A stretch of 64,000 nt of DNA from Clostridia bacterium (GTDB lineage Bacteria > Bacillota > Clostridia > Oscillospirales > CAG-272): the NCBI GenBank assembly GCA_017416185.1, contig JAFQDF010000033.1:96434-160433 (forward strand), in the 5' to 3' direction. The stretch's first letter is position 1; each line of letters opens with the position of its first letter. Under the pieces are notes generated by a model that worked only from the letters and a program-made list of their open reading frames with translations, made no database searches and was not told the DNA's origin. Positions 42,201 through 49,787 of the stretch are shown here, one piece after another. The translations under genes and the position numbers were made by a program.

Positions 42201-43126
42201 CCGCCGCCGTCACAGTTAGCAGCAATAACACAACCCATGTTTATCATGTAGTCAGCCATTTCGAATTGGGTAAATCCGGTAGAATAAGGAGCCTGCTCAC
42301 CGTCAGAAACAACGATAAGGAGTGTACCGTCTGCCTTTACACCTACAAATGTTCTGGAAGCAATACCGGAACCATGAGCACCGGACTGACCATACGAAGT
42401 TATTGCAGGTTTTCCGTTTGCATCAGGCTTTACAAGAAAGTCGAAGGAAACGGGAATAGCCTGCTCCTCCCAACCGGTAAGAGGATCTTGGGTACTGCGG
42501 ATCCATACCTTAGGCATATCCGCAGGTCTTTCCTCTCCTGTTATGGGATGATTATCATAGTTGATTACGATAACAGTCTTAGTAGTATCAGCTGCGTTAT
42601 ATGTATACTTCTGTGTAGTCTCATCAAATGTCCAGCTACTGTTTGCATAACGCTCACCGTCGAGGATGGTATAACCGAGAGGCTCACCGATGAGGTGAGG
42701 ATTCTTCTTGTAATAATCAGCTGTATACCAGCTCAGAGTAGTGTTGGTAGCGGCAACAACGTTACCGTAACCGAGCTTTTCTGCTTCGAGAGCCTGTACA
42801 GAGGTAGATTGTGTGCCATAGTTGCCTTCCTCAGGCCACATTCCCTTGTAACCGGCAATAACTCTGGTATAAGGATTGTTAACGTCAACGGCCAATGTGT
42901 GGACAACCTGTCTTCTGGTGCCTGCATCATTGTTAAGTACCATTTCGGTTTCCAAAACGCCGGGGGCAAGCTCCCAGTCTCTCTGTGTGATTATCTGATA
43001 ATAATCACTACCGCCGTTACTTGTATCATAATTGGCATCGAGTGCAAAAAGATTTAACGGAAGAACACTGATAACCATTATTGCAACAAGTAACATTGAT
43101 AAAATTCTGGAAAATGGTTTTTTCAT
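36257..43126 (-). CDS. Giant secreted NAGPA-type phosphodiester glycosidase with choline-binding-type repeats and 14 His/Cys modules
   Basis: A 2,289-residue protein with the same plan as the gene at 28497. Signal peptide about 1-28 (MKKPFSRILSMLLVAIMVIS…FA). NAGPA domain about 55-345, with AANCDGGGSTTFCTQRPGED and RTFVGVKADGTLL. Ig-like region about 350-520; carbohydrate-binding jelly roll about 529-742; cohesin-like segment about 885-980 (IPYGSIYWMNLEATNIE). Choline-binding-type repeats about 1,100-1,455. Then 14 His/Cys modules (for example HTHVWGEWVVTTPASYTAAG, then VETKTCAGCGETETREIPKL), interrupted twice by more choline-binding-type units. One module has CAC in place of CxxC. Start ATG 43126. 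It follows LicD by about 60 bp. By family it should cleave sugar-1-phosphate diesters in the wall; with LicD beside it, a phosphocholine-type polymer is a plausible ligand (inference). Confidence 0.88.
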   Translation of the reverse strand: MKKPFSRILSMLLVAIMVISVLPLNLFALDANYDTSNGGSDYYQIITQRDWELAPGVLETEMVLNNDAGTRRQVVHTLAVDVNNPYTRVIAGYKGMWPEEGNYGTQSTSVQALEAEKLGYGNVVAATNTTLSWYTADYYKKNPHLIGEPLGYTILDGERYANSSWTFDETTQKYTYNAADTTKTVIVINYDNHPITGEERPADMPKVWIRSTQDPLTGWEEQAIPVSFDFLVKPDANGKPAITSYGQSGAHGSGIASRTFVGVKADGTLLIVVSDGEQAPYSTGFTQFEMADYMINMGCVIAANCDGGGSTTFCTQRPGEDFKVNCSLADGGERPTTSTILVISDAPADGVFARATISSDYDYYTPGSSVSFSALGTDAVGTKVDIPADVEWQIKEEGMGTIENGVFTSNGTEGKVTAQMVYDGKVVGEHSVNIAAPEALSFEQPVVTIPFGKTAIVPVKATVGDGVYEIGLGSNDVTFTTNNSTLGSFSGLNFTAVDEANAPADLTSTVTATYNANPELTATVQLNIGKGSEVLWDFEDGQTDIDEWNVINSRTNDYRDYYLKLSLADRTNGQVHDGDYSMRLNINGLSSKKSDSSEYAWIRLGVDGDAVILENARRVGFWLYVPEDNIQCWVQGHYMTDSNGDGTYDTLATVSMMESENVYYNIDESGWHYMSMDISDFEKVALKYSNQFNKQDADGQTTGQLTEKGEFFLAIVTHRTKNNLLWQTNGTINGPYTYYLDSFTVDYSEAVDDRENPVFDKIYVDGTTPLVKREVVTLTNNTLNLSAAVADATTLPDAMGVDQPLYNVSGLNADTAKVYIDGVEVASTFANGVISANNLTVADGYHRIKFEICDNMGNKSVIIRVVKVEGGSTASTLKLVPADATLDRIPYGSIYWMNLEATNIETIQKVETVIDLNSVNHWQLDHMELAQDFTAEYTIDEETNTATITFTRTDINAQTGAAVLAKIPVRILYFDTDIKVPGFTAQTYWTTYNFFPQDMKMDVDMGLITHTNGKTSTFSNEEFHVDTETYTSNAAMDKTYFAEHGTTHVHTPVALEDKAATCAEVGYTGRTFCEGCNSVVEWGTTIPMTEHVYKIVDDTIACDCGKVKMTTGLETIDGKSYYLVNGKLNSGWMTIAEEWYYFDTTTYASVDTLYNGYVTYEFYPDGKLVSGQWYHSDAGHKYYEGPSFLRGGKSCMTWYTIDGKDYLFDKTGYVMTGTRWVNDQNDGSDTFYWYNFDEYGVSQGRYYGNGLHEWNGNLYYLKDGINQYGMYKVDGEYYYFYFTNYRCAIKNQSFYCGYTKGLMPVGTYAFDVDGKMLNNEYYVIDGKLSYFVNGQPNQGPGTVTVDGDYWDIDANGTVLYTGLLEDALGNLIYFENGVQTEWVKNGVIRDNDGEVRYYVDGVATRAGLVRDMNGNYYYINSSMVAVKNCTYSFNAEMSNGLLPAGTYQFGADGKMIDPPYVECAEHTWRKWVIVTPATYTADGLRQRECRLCDVVETEVIPKVECTEHVWGEWVVTTPPTYTETGIETRTCTLCSFAETQVAPVKVCTHTWGFWVVMTPATTTSTGVESRGCTECGESQTQEIPVLASDVKNGIMKDANGDVRCYVDGKATRAGLVRDNDGYFYYINSSLKAVKNCSYSFNAAMSNGLLPAGTYKFDAQGRMIDPPVAECNAHFLGNWVVTTPATETTTGVELGTCYYCHATDTREIPVLEHVHVWGEWVVTTPATEDTTGVETRTCACNETETREIPKLPHTHVWGEWTETVPATYTSVGEESRTCPKCGETETREIPMLVCTHTWGAWVVTTPATENSTGVETRTCDVCGATETQTIPMLDHTHVWGEWVVTTPASYTAAGVETKTCAGCGETETREIPKLVCTEHAWGEWVVTTEPTYTTEGVETKTCANCGATETQSVPKLDPPPCTHVWGDWIVMTEATTTTAGVEARGCTECGATESQDIPVVDPNAVKNGVMKDANGDIRYYENGAAVKSKGLVKYNGDFYYINSTSKAVKNCTYSFNAARANGLLPAGTYKFDATGKMIDPPVADCNAHFWGAWVIITDATETESGLQTRDCYYCNATDTEEIPAINVCAHDWSAWVVTTPATETANGTETRTCTLCGETETRIIPMLEHTHVWGDWTVTTEPTYTTAGVETRTCAGCGMSETNTIPMLVCTEHVWGDWVVTKEPTYTETGVETRTCGNCGATETQTIAKVPSDLKQGLVWDADGNIRYYVDGVAVKSKGLVQDDEGNYYYINSTSKAVKNCTYSFSAARANGLLPAGTYQFDAEGRLILK

Positions 43127-43188
43127 GCTTAGTCTCCTTTATTAAAATTTTTATATATTAACAGCCAAAGGCTGATTGTTTTTGTAAA

Positions 43189-43995
43189 TTACAACTTATA
43201 TGCCTTGAACAGGTGATGGGTCTTCTGCTTTTCCTTGGGTGGCTCGGGCAGATAGTCACCGTAAAGGCTGGTAAGATAAGCGTCGTAGCCCTTGGGACCG
43301 AAGAACTTATGTCCCTCAAACTCAAGCTCGATCTGTTCTTCAAATATCTCAGCGGGAAGAATGTCACGCTCGCCGTAAACACACCACGCCTTGTCGCCTA
43401 AATAACGGGCAGGCTTACCCTCATATCTTGTGCTTATATCAATGATCTTCTTCATATAATACTTACTTCCGCGCATCTTGCAGAAGAGCATCAGCAGGCC
43501 CTTAGCGGTACGCTTTACAAAATTGCCTGAAGAAGGCATTTTGCAGTGCTTTGTCAAGCCAAGGCGGAAGTTTGCCTTCTGCAGAGCCTTGACCTCTTTT
43601 TTTGCTTTTTCAAGATCATCATCCCATGCATCCAGAGGGAAAATGTCCATGTCAAGTCCCAACTTAACACCGTTGTCAAAACCGGGCTCGTCTTTAAATG
43701 TGGTTATATCACAGAGCTTGGCATAGGGAAAACGGTATTCGGGCTGCCTTTCAAAGCAGAAAAGCTTATATTGCTCGGTGTCTTTGAACAGGGAGATTAT
43801 TTTGTTATAATCCTCACGTGGCACCAGTACGTCAACATCGTCATCCCAGGGGATAAAGCCCTTGTATCGGATCGTTCCCAGAAGTGTTCCGTGAGAAAGA
43901 TAATATCTGATGTTGTTTTCAACACAGAAGGCGTGGAAATGCTTTAAGATTTCCAGCTCAATTTCTTTCATTTCATTGAGTGATAATTCTTTCAT
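43189..43995 (-). CDS. licD: LicD family phosphotransferase (locus B)
   Basis: A 268-residue LicD-family protein (from ATG 43995). GTLLGTIRYKGFIPWDDDVD (about residues 37-56) is the family metal-binding signature, and the LSLNEMKEIELEILKHFHAF start is characteristic. It overlaps the GT4 gene upstream by 23 nt, as in locus A. The first ATG of the longer frame (44034) lies inside that gene and lacks a ribosome site. It should place a phospho-substituent on the polymer. Identity to the locus A LicD is moderate, so the group or acceptor may differ. Confidence 0.87.
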   Translation of the reverse strand: MKELSLNEMKEIELEILKHFHAFCVENNIRYYLSHGTLLGTIRYKGFIPWDDDVDVLVPREDYNKIISLFKDTEQYKLFCFERQPEYRFPYAKLCDITTFKDEPGFDNGVKLGLDMDIFPLDAWDDDLEKAKKEVKALQKANFRLGLTKHCKMPSSGNFVKRTAKGLLMLFCKMRGSKYYMKKIIDISTRYEGKPARYLGDKAWCVYGERDILPAEIFEEQIELEFEGHKFFGPKGYDAYLTSLYGDYLPEPPKEKQKTHHLFKAYKL

Positions 43996-45163
43996 ATAAC
44001 TCTGTATACTCCTTAAATCTTTGATTTTTATCAAAGTCTTTTGCTTTATTTGTGCATTGCTGTACAGAATAGGGTTTTTCGGTACAGATGCGTATTATTT
44101 CTGCCTCAAGAGCAGCCACATCATCACAAACCACCGAAGCACCGCAATCCCCGTCAACAATTTCGGGGCTGCCGCCGGTTTCAAAGGTAAGCACCGGTGT
44201 GCCGCAGGCGATCGCCTCCATATTTACGGTGGGATAGGTATCCTCTCTCGTAGTGTTTACAAAGAGATCTGCAGCGGTATATATACCTGCCAACTCCTTT
44301 TGATCCTGTGTACGGTGTATTGAAATTATATTATCGGGCAGCTGACCGTCAACCGAATCATTTGTACCCACAAGCACTATCCTGTAATCATCGGGAAGTC
44401 TTTTGGCAAGCTCGATAAACACATCAAGTCCCTTGCGTTCTCCCCAATCAAAGGAAACTCCCAAAAGAAGTTTTTTATCCTCAAGGGAATGCTTTTGTCT
44501 GAAATCGCTTTCACAGGGCTTAAATACCTCAAGATCTATACCGTTGTTTATAACCTCAACGGGGTATTCCTTTAAGAATGACTGTTTGACCAATTCAGCC
44601 AACCACCGTGACGGAGTCACTATTGTCAGATCAAGACCTTCAAACAGCCTTTTCTTTTTTTCATAAAGACCGCTGCTCCTGTCAAAGAACCAGGAGAACT
44701 CCCGTTTTTGAACACAGTCCCTGCATTCCGATTTCCATTTGTCGCATTTCGCCATCGTGAAATGGGTACAGTATCCGGTGAATGCCCAGCAATCATGGAA
44801 GGTCCAAACCAATTTTGTTTTATTCTTTTTGAAATATGTAAACAGCATTTCCAGGTCACAGTCGTGACCGTGAATGTTATGGAGATGAACAACGTCAGGC
44901 TGAATACGTTCAAGCTCTTTTATTATTCTTTTGGTAGCTTTTTTTGAATTAAAGCCGAAATTGCCAAAAAACCTTGATTTTAATGCCTGAAGCTTTATAT
45001 ATTTATTATTCGAGCAGGAAATACCCAGCTCATAGCCGTTGCTTCTGTTACTGTATATGATGTAATTTTCTATGCCGTCTGCACTAAGCAGTCTGCTGAT
45101 ACCCACAGCAATCTTTCCTGTGCTACCGATCCCGCAGGTGGCATTAAACTGTACTATCCTCAA
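43973..45163 (-). CDS. GT4-family glycosyltransferase (locus B)
   Basis: A 396-residue GT-B enzyme, homologous over its whole length to the gene at 4532. It has the same opening (MRIVQFNATCGIGSTGKI), VHLHNIHGHDCDLEMLF, the Cys-rich insert HDCWAFTGYCTHF…CDKWKSECRDC, and the donor site TTREDTYPTVNMEAIACGTP. The start is TTG 45163, with GGAG 7 nt upstream and no ATG nearby. TTG starts are rarer and may lower translation. It probably performs the same transfer as its paralogue. Confidence 0.88.
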   Translation of the reverse strand: MRIVQFNATCGIGSTGKIAVGISRLLSADGIENYIIYSNRSNGYELGISCSNNKYIKLQALKSRFFGNFGFNSKKATKRIIKELERIQPDVVHLHNIHGHDCDLEMLFTYFKKNKTKLVWTFHDCWAFTGYCTHFTMAKCDKWKSECRDCVQKREFSWFFDRSSGLYEKKKRLFEGLDLTIVTPSRWLAELVKQSFLKEYPVEVINNGIDLEVFKPCESDFRQKHSLEDKKLLLGVSFDWGERKGLDVFIELAKRLPDDYRIVLVGTNDSVDGQLPDNIISIHRTQDQKELAGIYTAADLFVNTTREDTYPTVNMEAIACGTPVLTFETGGSPEIVDGDCGASVVCDDVAALEAEIIRICTEKPYSVQQCTNKAKDFDKNQRFKEYTELYERIITQ

Positions 45164-45177
45164 AACTTAACTCCGAT

Positions 45178-46296
45178 CTAATTCCAGAAAAAACGGTATG
45201 GATAAATATCCAAAGTGCTGATACCTGTACGACAGCTACGGTAAGTGTTAAACAGATAGTAAGTCATAAAAAATAGCAACATAACAGTTTTTGCAGCCCA
45301 GGCCACATCCTTGAAATTTTCCCTGGTATATTTAAGAAATTTACCGATAGCAACAGGTACTAACACGATAAAGTAATAGTTCATTCTCATTGCCAGCATA
45401 TGTATGGGAGCAAAGCACTGCAATATAGCCGACAGAAGAAGAATGTTACGCAACCCCAAAGCCTCCTCATCCATTTCGTCTTCATCGGGGAGAAAATAGG
45501 AGAGCACCGCAAACATAAAAAACAGCATAACCATTGTGTAAGCACCGTTGTTATCCACCTCGACCAGATAGTCCTCTTCTCCGAAGACCCTGCTAAGAAA
45601 CGCTGTGGCTGTGGTGAATATCTGTCTGTTAAAAACAAACATCACCAAAAAAGTAGGAACAACGAATATGAGATGCTTTCTCTTTAACGGATAATGGTAC
45701 AAGGGATAGAGCAGAAACACCATAAACGCAGTATGATGAAAGCCCCAGGCAATAAAGGCAAACAAAATAAACCAGCCGAGTTTTTTCTTCCGGACAAAGG
45801 TATACGCCACAACGCCCATGGTGATAGCCAAGGACTGTCTGAGTCCCGAAAACATCATGATAAAGGTGGGCATGTTCAAGAACAACATTGCCTTAAGCAC
45901 ACTATATTCCTTGTCCTGAGAGTACACCACCGCAATGGGCAGGACCGTGATGGCCGCCACTATTGCCAAAAACACCTGGAAATTGTCGGTAAACCGACCC
46001 ACCACCCAGTTCAGAGCAACGTACAAAACATCCCAGTCGCTACTGAACAATTCTTCGAAACCGGCTCTTGACAGCTTGTCAAAATAATACTCATACTTAA
46101 GAATATCTCTGCCGATCGTATCGTGTCTCAGCATTAGTATCAAAGTAAGGATGATAAAGAAAACAGGTAGAACACAGTTCTTTGTCACTATCTCCTGACT
46201 GTTTCCGATATTCAGGCTCAATCTGCCTTTTTTCTTATAGATACCGACATAATAGAATATAAAGGGAACAAATACTAATATCAAATATGGAACCAT
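45178..46296 (-). CDS. epsG: EpsG-family multispanning membrane protein (polymerase candidate, locus B)
   Basis: A 372-residue protein with about 10-12 membrane spans, homologous to the locus A EpsG. It starts MVPYLILVFVPFIFYYVG and has MFSGLRQSLAITMGVVAYTF, WGFHHTAFMVFLLYPLYHY, NILLLSAILQCFAPIHMLAM and the terminal LDIYPYRFFW. The locus A copy ends the same way (LNIYPYVFFW). The family is regarded as a Wzy-like polymerase that joins repeat units on the outer face; that role is by analogy. Confidence 0.87.
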   Translation of the reverse strand: MVPYLILVFVPFIFYYVGIYKKKGRLSLNIGNSQEIVTKNCVLPVFFIILTLILMLRHDTIGRDILKYEYYFDKLSRAGFEELFSSDWDVLYVALNWVVGRFTDNFQVFLAIVAAITVLPIAVVYSQDKEYSVLKAMLFLNMPTFIMMFSGLRQSLAITMGVVAYTFVRKKKLGWFILFAFIAWGFHHTAFMVFLLYPLYHYPLKRKHLIFVVPTFLVMFVFNRQIFTTATAFLSRVFGEEDYLVEVDNNGAYTMVMLFFMFAVLSYFLPDEDEMDEEALGLRNILLLSAILQCFAPIHMLAMRMNYYFIVLVPVAIGKFLKYTRENFKDVAWAAKTVMLLFFMTYYLFNTYRSCRTGISTLDIYPYRFFWN

Positions 46297-46329
46297 AAAC
46301 CTGAATAATCCTCAATGTATTTTGTAATG

Positions 46330-47604
46330 TTACCGACCGTCTCCGGCGATGCTGTAGAAATCCTCCCGGATACCCTTTTCTATATCCTCTCTGATGTGAT
46401 TTCTTTTACCTAAAGCGATCGCTTTTGCTGAATATTCCTTTATCAGATCGGAATCGTTTGCCAGCCTTTGCACAACAGAAGGCAGGCTGTTAATGTCACC
46501 GACGCAGATCGCCGCATCATTGTCCTTGAGATAAGCAATACCCGCCTGACCCTCGGGACCGATGGCAAGAACGGCGCATCCGCTGTTCATACAGTCAATG
46601 ATCTTGGTGGAAAATGAAAGCCTTGTTATAAGACGGTTTTTGAGATCGAAGGATTCCACGTGAACGGCAACATCCGAGCTTCTGTATATTTTTGAAAGCT
46701 CACCGAAAGGCACGGGAGCATGCATAACAGAGCTCCTGCCGTTATTTAGCTTCTTTACTGCCTTTTCACTTAACTTTGAACCGGAATATATGTGAAGCTG
46801 TGCTTTTATTTCCTCTGCATTTACAGCCTCCAGGGCATCAACCAGCTTACACAAAACCTTCCATCTGTTAAGATAAAGTCCTCCTGCATATATGATCTGA
46901 ACAGGATCACCTATTTCGGTTTCCCTATCTTCAAATTCGGCAGATTTGCACAGAACCTTCATCGGTCTGCCGAGCAGAGCCTCGTATTCGGTTTTCTGTA
47001 GCTCGGTCATAGTGTAGACCAACGAACACTCTTTAAAAAGTCTGCGGATCCACTTGCGTGTTATAAGTCTGTTGATAAAGAAGGAAGGATAAAGCTTAAG
47101 CTGTTTGATTGAATAGTTATCATCCGATATATAGGAAATCATGGGACAGCCTGCTATGCTTTTTACATATAAAGCAAGCTTTGAAACATGAAAGAATGAA
47201 TAACATGGAGCAAAGATTATATCCGGAGCAAAGTCCTTAATAAACCCCTCAAGCTCCTTGGTCTTCCAATCCGAAAATACCCACAGCATTTCTCTTGCCA
47301 GCATAGATGCAGATTTTAAGAATCCGGGGATCTTACTCTTAACGTTATTCTCCGTGACCTCGGACAGATCGGTATTTTCGGCGCTGTAATCCTTTTCTTC
47401 TAAGCGTCTGCCCTTTTTTCCCCGCATAAGCATTGAATCTGAGATCTGAAAATACTTACGGCAGATCGAATTTTGCGGCGGCTCACCGGAGCAGTAGATC
47501 TGAGCTATATCAGCCTCGGGAAAGGCGCAGAACATATTTGACAGCACGTTTCCGCCGTTGTTACCCTCTCGCCAGGATTCATAGGATATGATCAGTATCT
47601 TCAT
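46330..47604 (-). CDS. GT4-like glycosyltransferase present only in locus B
   Basis: A 424-residue GT-B type protein (MKILIISYESWREGNNGGNV…). The donor-side half has VQIIYAGGLYLNRWKVLCKL, IYRSSDVAVHVESFDLKNRL and STKIIDCMNSGCAVLAIGPE. It overlaps the GT2 upstream by 4 nt. A highly charged loop (about residues 60-90, KGRRLEEKDYSAENTDLSEV) is not typical of the family. It has no counterpart in locus A, so the locus B polymer probably has an extra or different sugar. Confidence 0.82.
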   Translation of the reverse strand: MKILIISYESWREGNNGGNVLSNMFCAFPEADIAQIYCSGEPPQNSICRKYFQISDSMLMRGKKGRRLEEKDYSAENTDLSEVTENNVKSKIPGFLKSASMLAREMLWVFSDWKTKELEGFIKDFAPDIIFAPCYSFFHVSKLALYVKSIAGCPMISYISDDNYSIKQLKLYPSFFINRLITRKWIRRLFKECSLVYTMTELQKTEYEALLGRPMKVLCKSAEFEDRETEIGDPVQIIYAGGLYLNRWKVLCKLVDALEAVNAEEIKAQLHIYSGSKLSEKAVKKLNNGRSSVMHAPVPFGELSKIYRSSDVAVHVESFDLKNRLITRLSFSTKIIDCMNSGCAVLAIGPEGQAGIAYLKDNDAAICVGDINSLPSVVQRLANDSDLIKEYSAKAIALGKRNHIREDIEKGIREDFYSIAGDGR

Positions 47605-48608
47605 TTATAGGTTGCCTTTCTGTACTTTTTCAAGAGGAAGGCGGTCATTCTAATACCGCAGAATCTGCTGACAATAAATACGAGCTTGCTCATTTTGTTG
47701 GATCTGTATTTCAAGATCCATTTATACTGTCTCAGCTTTTTCATAGCATCCTTCTTATCCTCTTTGCGGATAAGATTATATAAGTATATCAAGGTAGAAT
47801 ACTCATATGCCACAAAGCCCATTGCTATACGGCTGATATCATCCTTAGCCTTTTTGTCAACGGTTAGTTTTTCAAGTGATTCGTCGATGAAGGTTATAAG
47901 GTCATAAAAATTGCGTGATGACAGATTATTGGTTATTGAACCCTTGCGTTTAAGTCTGTAACGGTAAAAGGGAAAATCCAGTGCATCTATACTCTCGGCA
48001 GATACAATACTGTCAAGAATAAATCCGAGATCCTCGGAATAGCGTCGGTCATAAGGAAAGTGCAAATCATTTTTAAGTAAAAATTCTCTTCGAAACAGCT
48101 TTGCCCATGCACTGCCGGGGTACTTCGGCCTTGATGCAAGATACTCAACAGCGCTCTTTTTGTCCTTACCTCGAAGCTCTGTTCTGACTATACCCTCACC
48201 AAGATCCATTTCGGTGCCGTCGGGATAGAATTTAATTACCTGCATAAAGCAGAGATCCGTCCCCTCATTCTTTATCCATTCAAGAATCTGTGATACACAG
48301 TCGGAGCTGATCATATCATCCGAATCCACAAAGGAAACATATTTGCCCGAAGCGATCTGCAAGCCTGCATTTCTTGCAGAGGAAAGTCCTCCGTTTTCTT
48401 TATGTACAACTCTGATGGCAGAATGTTTTTCAGAATATCTGTCGCAGATCTCTCCGGAGGAGTCGGTAGCACCGTCATCCACCAGGATTATCTCACATTC
48501 TTCTGTTATCTGTACGAGAATACTCTCTATACATTCCCCAAGACAATCCTCAACGTTGTATATAGGTAATATAAAGCTTAAAAGAATTCCGTTGTTTTTG
48601 TTTTCCAA
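47601..48608 (-). CDS. GT2-family glycosyltransferase (EpsJ-like, locus B)
   Basis: A 335-residue GT-A enzyme. Signatures are LLSFILPIYNVEDCLGECIE, EIILVDDGATDSSGEICDRY, KENGGLSSARNAGLQIASGK and the metal-binding FVDSDDMIS (about residue 100). The C-terminal third is basic with a possible membrane-associated helix (FIVSRFCGIRMTAFLLKK). It should transfer a sugar to the lipid-linked intermediate. It is not a close relative of the locus A GT2 at 6795. Confidence 0.9.
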   Translation of the reverse strand: MENKNNGILLSFILPIYNVEDCLGECIESILVQITEECEIILVDDGATDSSGEICDRYSEKHSAIRVVHKENGGLSSARNAGLQIASGKYVSFVDSDDMISSDCVSQILEWIKNEGTDLCFMQVIKFYPDGTEMDLGEGIVRTELRGKDKKSAVEYLASRPKYPGSAWAKLFRREFLLKNDLHFPYDRRYSEDLGFILDSIVSAESIDALDFPFYRYRLKRKGSITNNLSSRNFYDLITFIDESLEKLTVDKKAKDDISRIAMGFVAYEYSTLIYLYNLIRKEDKKDAMKKLRQYKWILKYRSNKMSKLVFIVSRFCGIRMTAFLLKKYRKATYK

Positions 48609-48640
48609 AATAAATTCTCCTTAATCGCTGTTACGGCATA

Positions 48641-49765
48641 CTAAAGACCGTATATCTCCCTAAGCTCCTTCTTTACATTTTCAAAACCGTAAAGCTTTGA
48701 AAACTCAAGTGCATTTTTTGAATATTCTGTTGCCTTGTCGGGGTTATCAAGAATATCAAGTATACACTCTGTCATTTTGTCATAGTCATTAACCTTAACA
48801 AGATACCCGTTTCTGCCTCCGTTTATAAGCTCGCGGTGACCGCGGTTTTCACTCAGAACACAGGGGTTACCCGACATCATAGCCTCTATAACGTTGAGGG
48901 GGAGTCCCTCACGCTTGCTGCAGGAAATAAGAATATCGCTTATATGCTGATAATCCTGCAGGTTTGTAACGTATCCCAACATCGTGACACTCTTTTCAAG
49001 TCCAAGAGAGGCGATAAGCGCCTCGAGATTTTCCTTCTCGGGACCGTTGCCTGCAAGCAGAAGCCTTGCATCGGGATACTTCTTCAGTATCTGCGGCATT
49101 ATATTTATTATCATCTGCTGATTCTTGTTGGGAAGTAGCTCACCTACACAAAGTAGTATCTTCTGATCCGCATCAAAGCCCATCTCATAACGTAACCGTT
49201 TTTTCTCTTCTTTCGAAACGGTAGTATATCTTTCCTCGTTTACACCTACACCGTGCATATGGTACACAGGACACTTAAACTTATCCTTTACAGATTCATA
49301 ATCCTCTTTTGCAACCGTTATCAGCTTGTCTGTTTTACGAGAAAAGAGCTTTTCAATAGGATAATATATCAGCCAGCTCTTCTTGGGACCGCCTTTGAAG
49401 AAATGAAATCCGTGAGCGGTATAAAAAACCTTGCAACCCATTTTTCTTGCTTTTTTTGCAGCAAGACGGGTAACTATACCGCCCATAGGTGTATTACAGT
49501 GAACTATATCGTATTTTTCGTCGTTTAACAGCTTTTTGAGCAGCTTGTATGCCTTGATGTTATCCGTACTTTTTGGAGATCGGGAAAAGGGTATATCATA
49601 GACCTTGTCGACAAAATCCAGCTTCAGACCGTTTTTCTCGGCAAGATTATTTCTTGCAGCCACGTGTATCTCAACGTCACTCTGTTCTCTCAGCATTTCG
49701 ACCAGAGGCTTGTGAAACTGACATATATGGCTCTGTACTGTCGCTACCAGTAATATCTTTTTCAT
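48641..49765 (-). CDS. GT4-family glycosyltransferase, EpsD/EpsF-like (locus B)
   Basis: A 374-residue GT-B enzyme: MKKILLVATVQSHICQFHKP, HCNTPMGGIVTRLAAKKARK and the donor site CSKREGLPLNVIEAMMSGNP. The first 115 residues are nearly identical to the locus A gene at 7773; DNA identity is also high over about 49500-49760, then falls sharply. The C-terminal half keeps the same motifs with many substitutions. This patchwork fits gene conversion between the loci, or loss of constraint on one half. Confidence 0.9.
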   Translation of the reverse strand: MKKILLVATVQSHICQFHKPLVEMLREQSDVEIHVAARNNLAEKNGLKLDFVDKVYDIPFSRSPKSTDNIKAYKLLKKLLNDEKYDIVHCNTPMGGIVTRLAAKKARKMGCKVFYTAHGFHFFKGGPKKSWLIYYPIEKLFSRKTDKLITVAKEDYESVKDKFKCPVYHMHGVGVNEERYTTVSKEEKKRLRYEMGFDADQKILLCVGELLPNKNQQMIINIMPQILKKYPDARLLLAGNGPEKENLEALIASLGLEKSVTMLGYVTNLQDYQHISDILISCSKREGLPLNVIEAMMSGNPCVLSENRGHRELINGGRNGYLVKVNDYDKMTECILDILDNPDKATEYSKNALEFSKLYGFENVKKELREIYGL

Positions 49766-49787
49766 ATTCCTCTGCCGGTCCTTTCTT

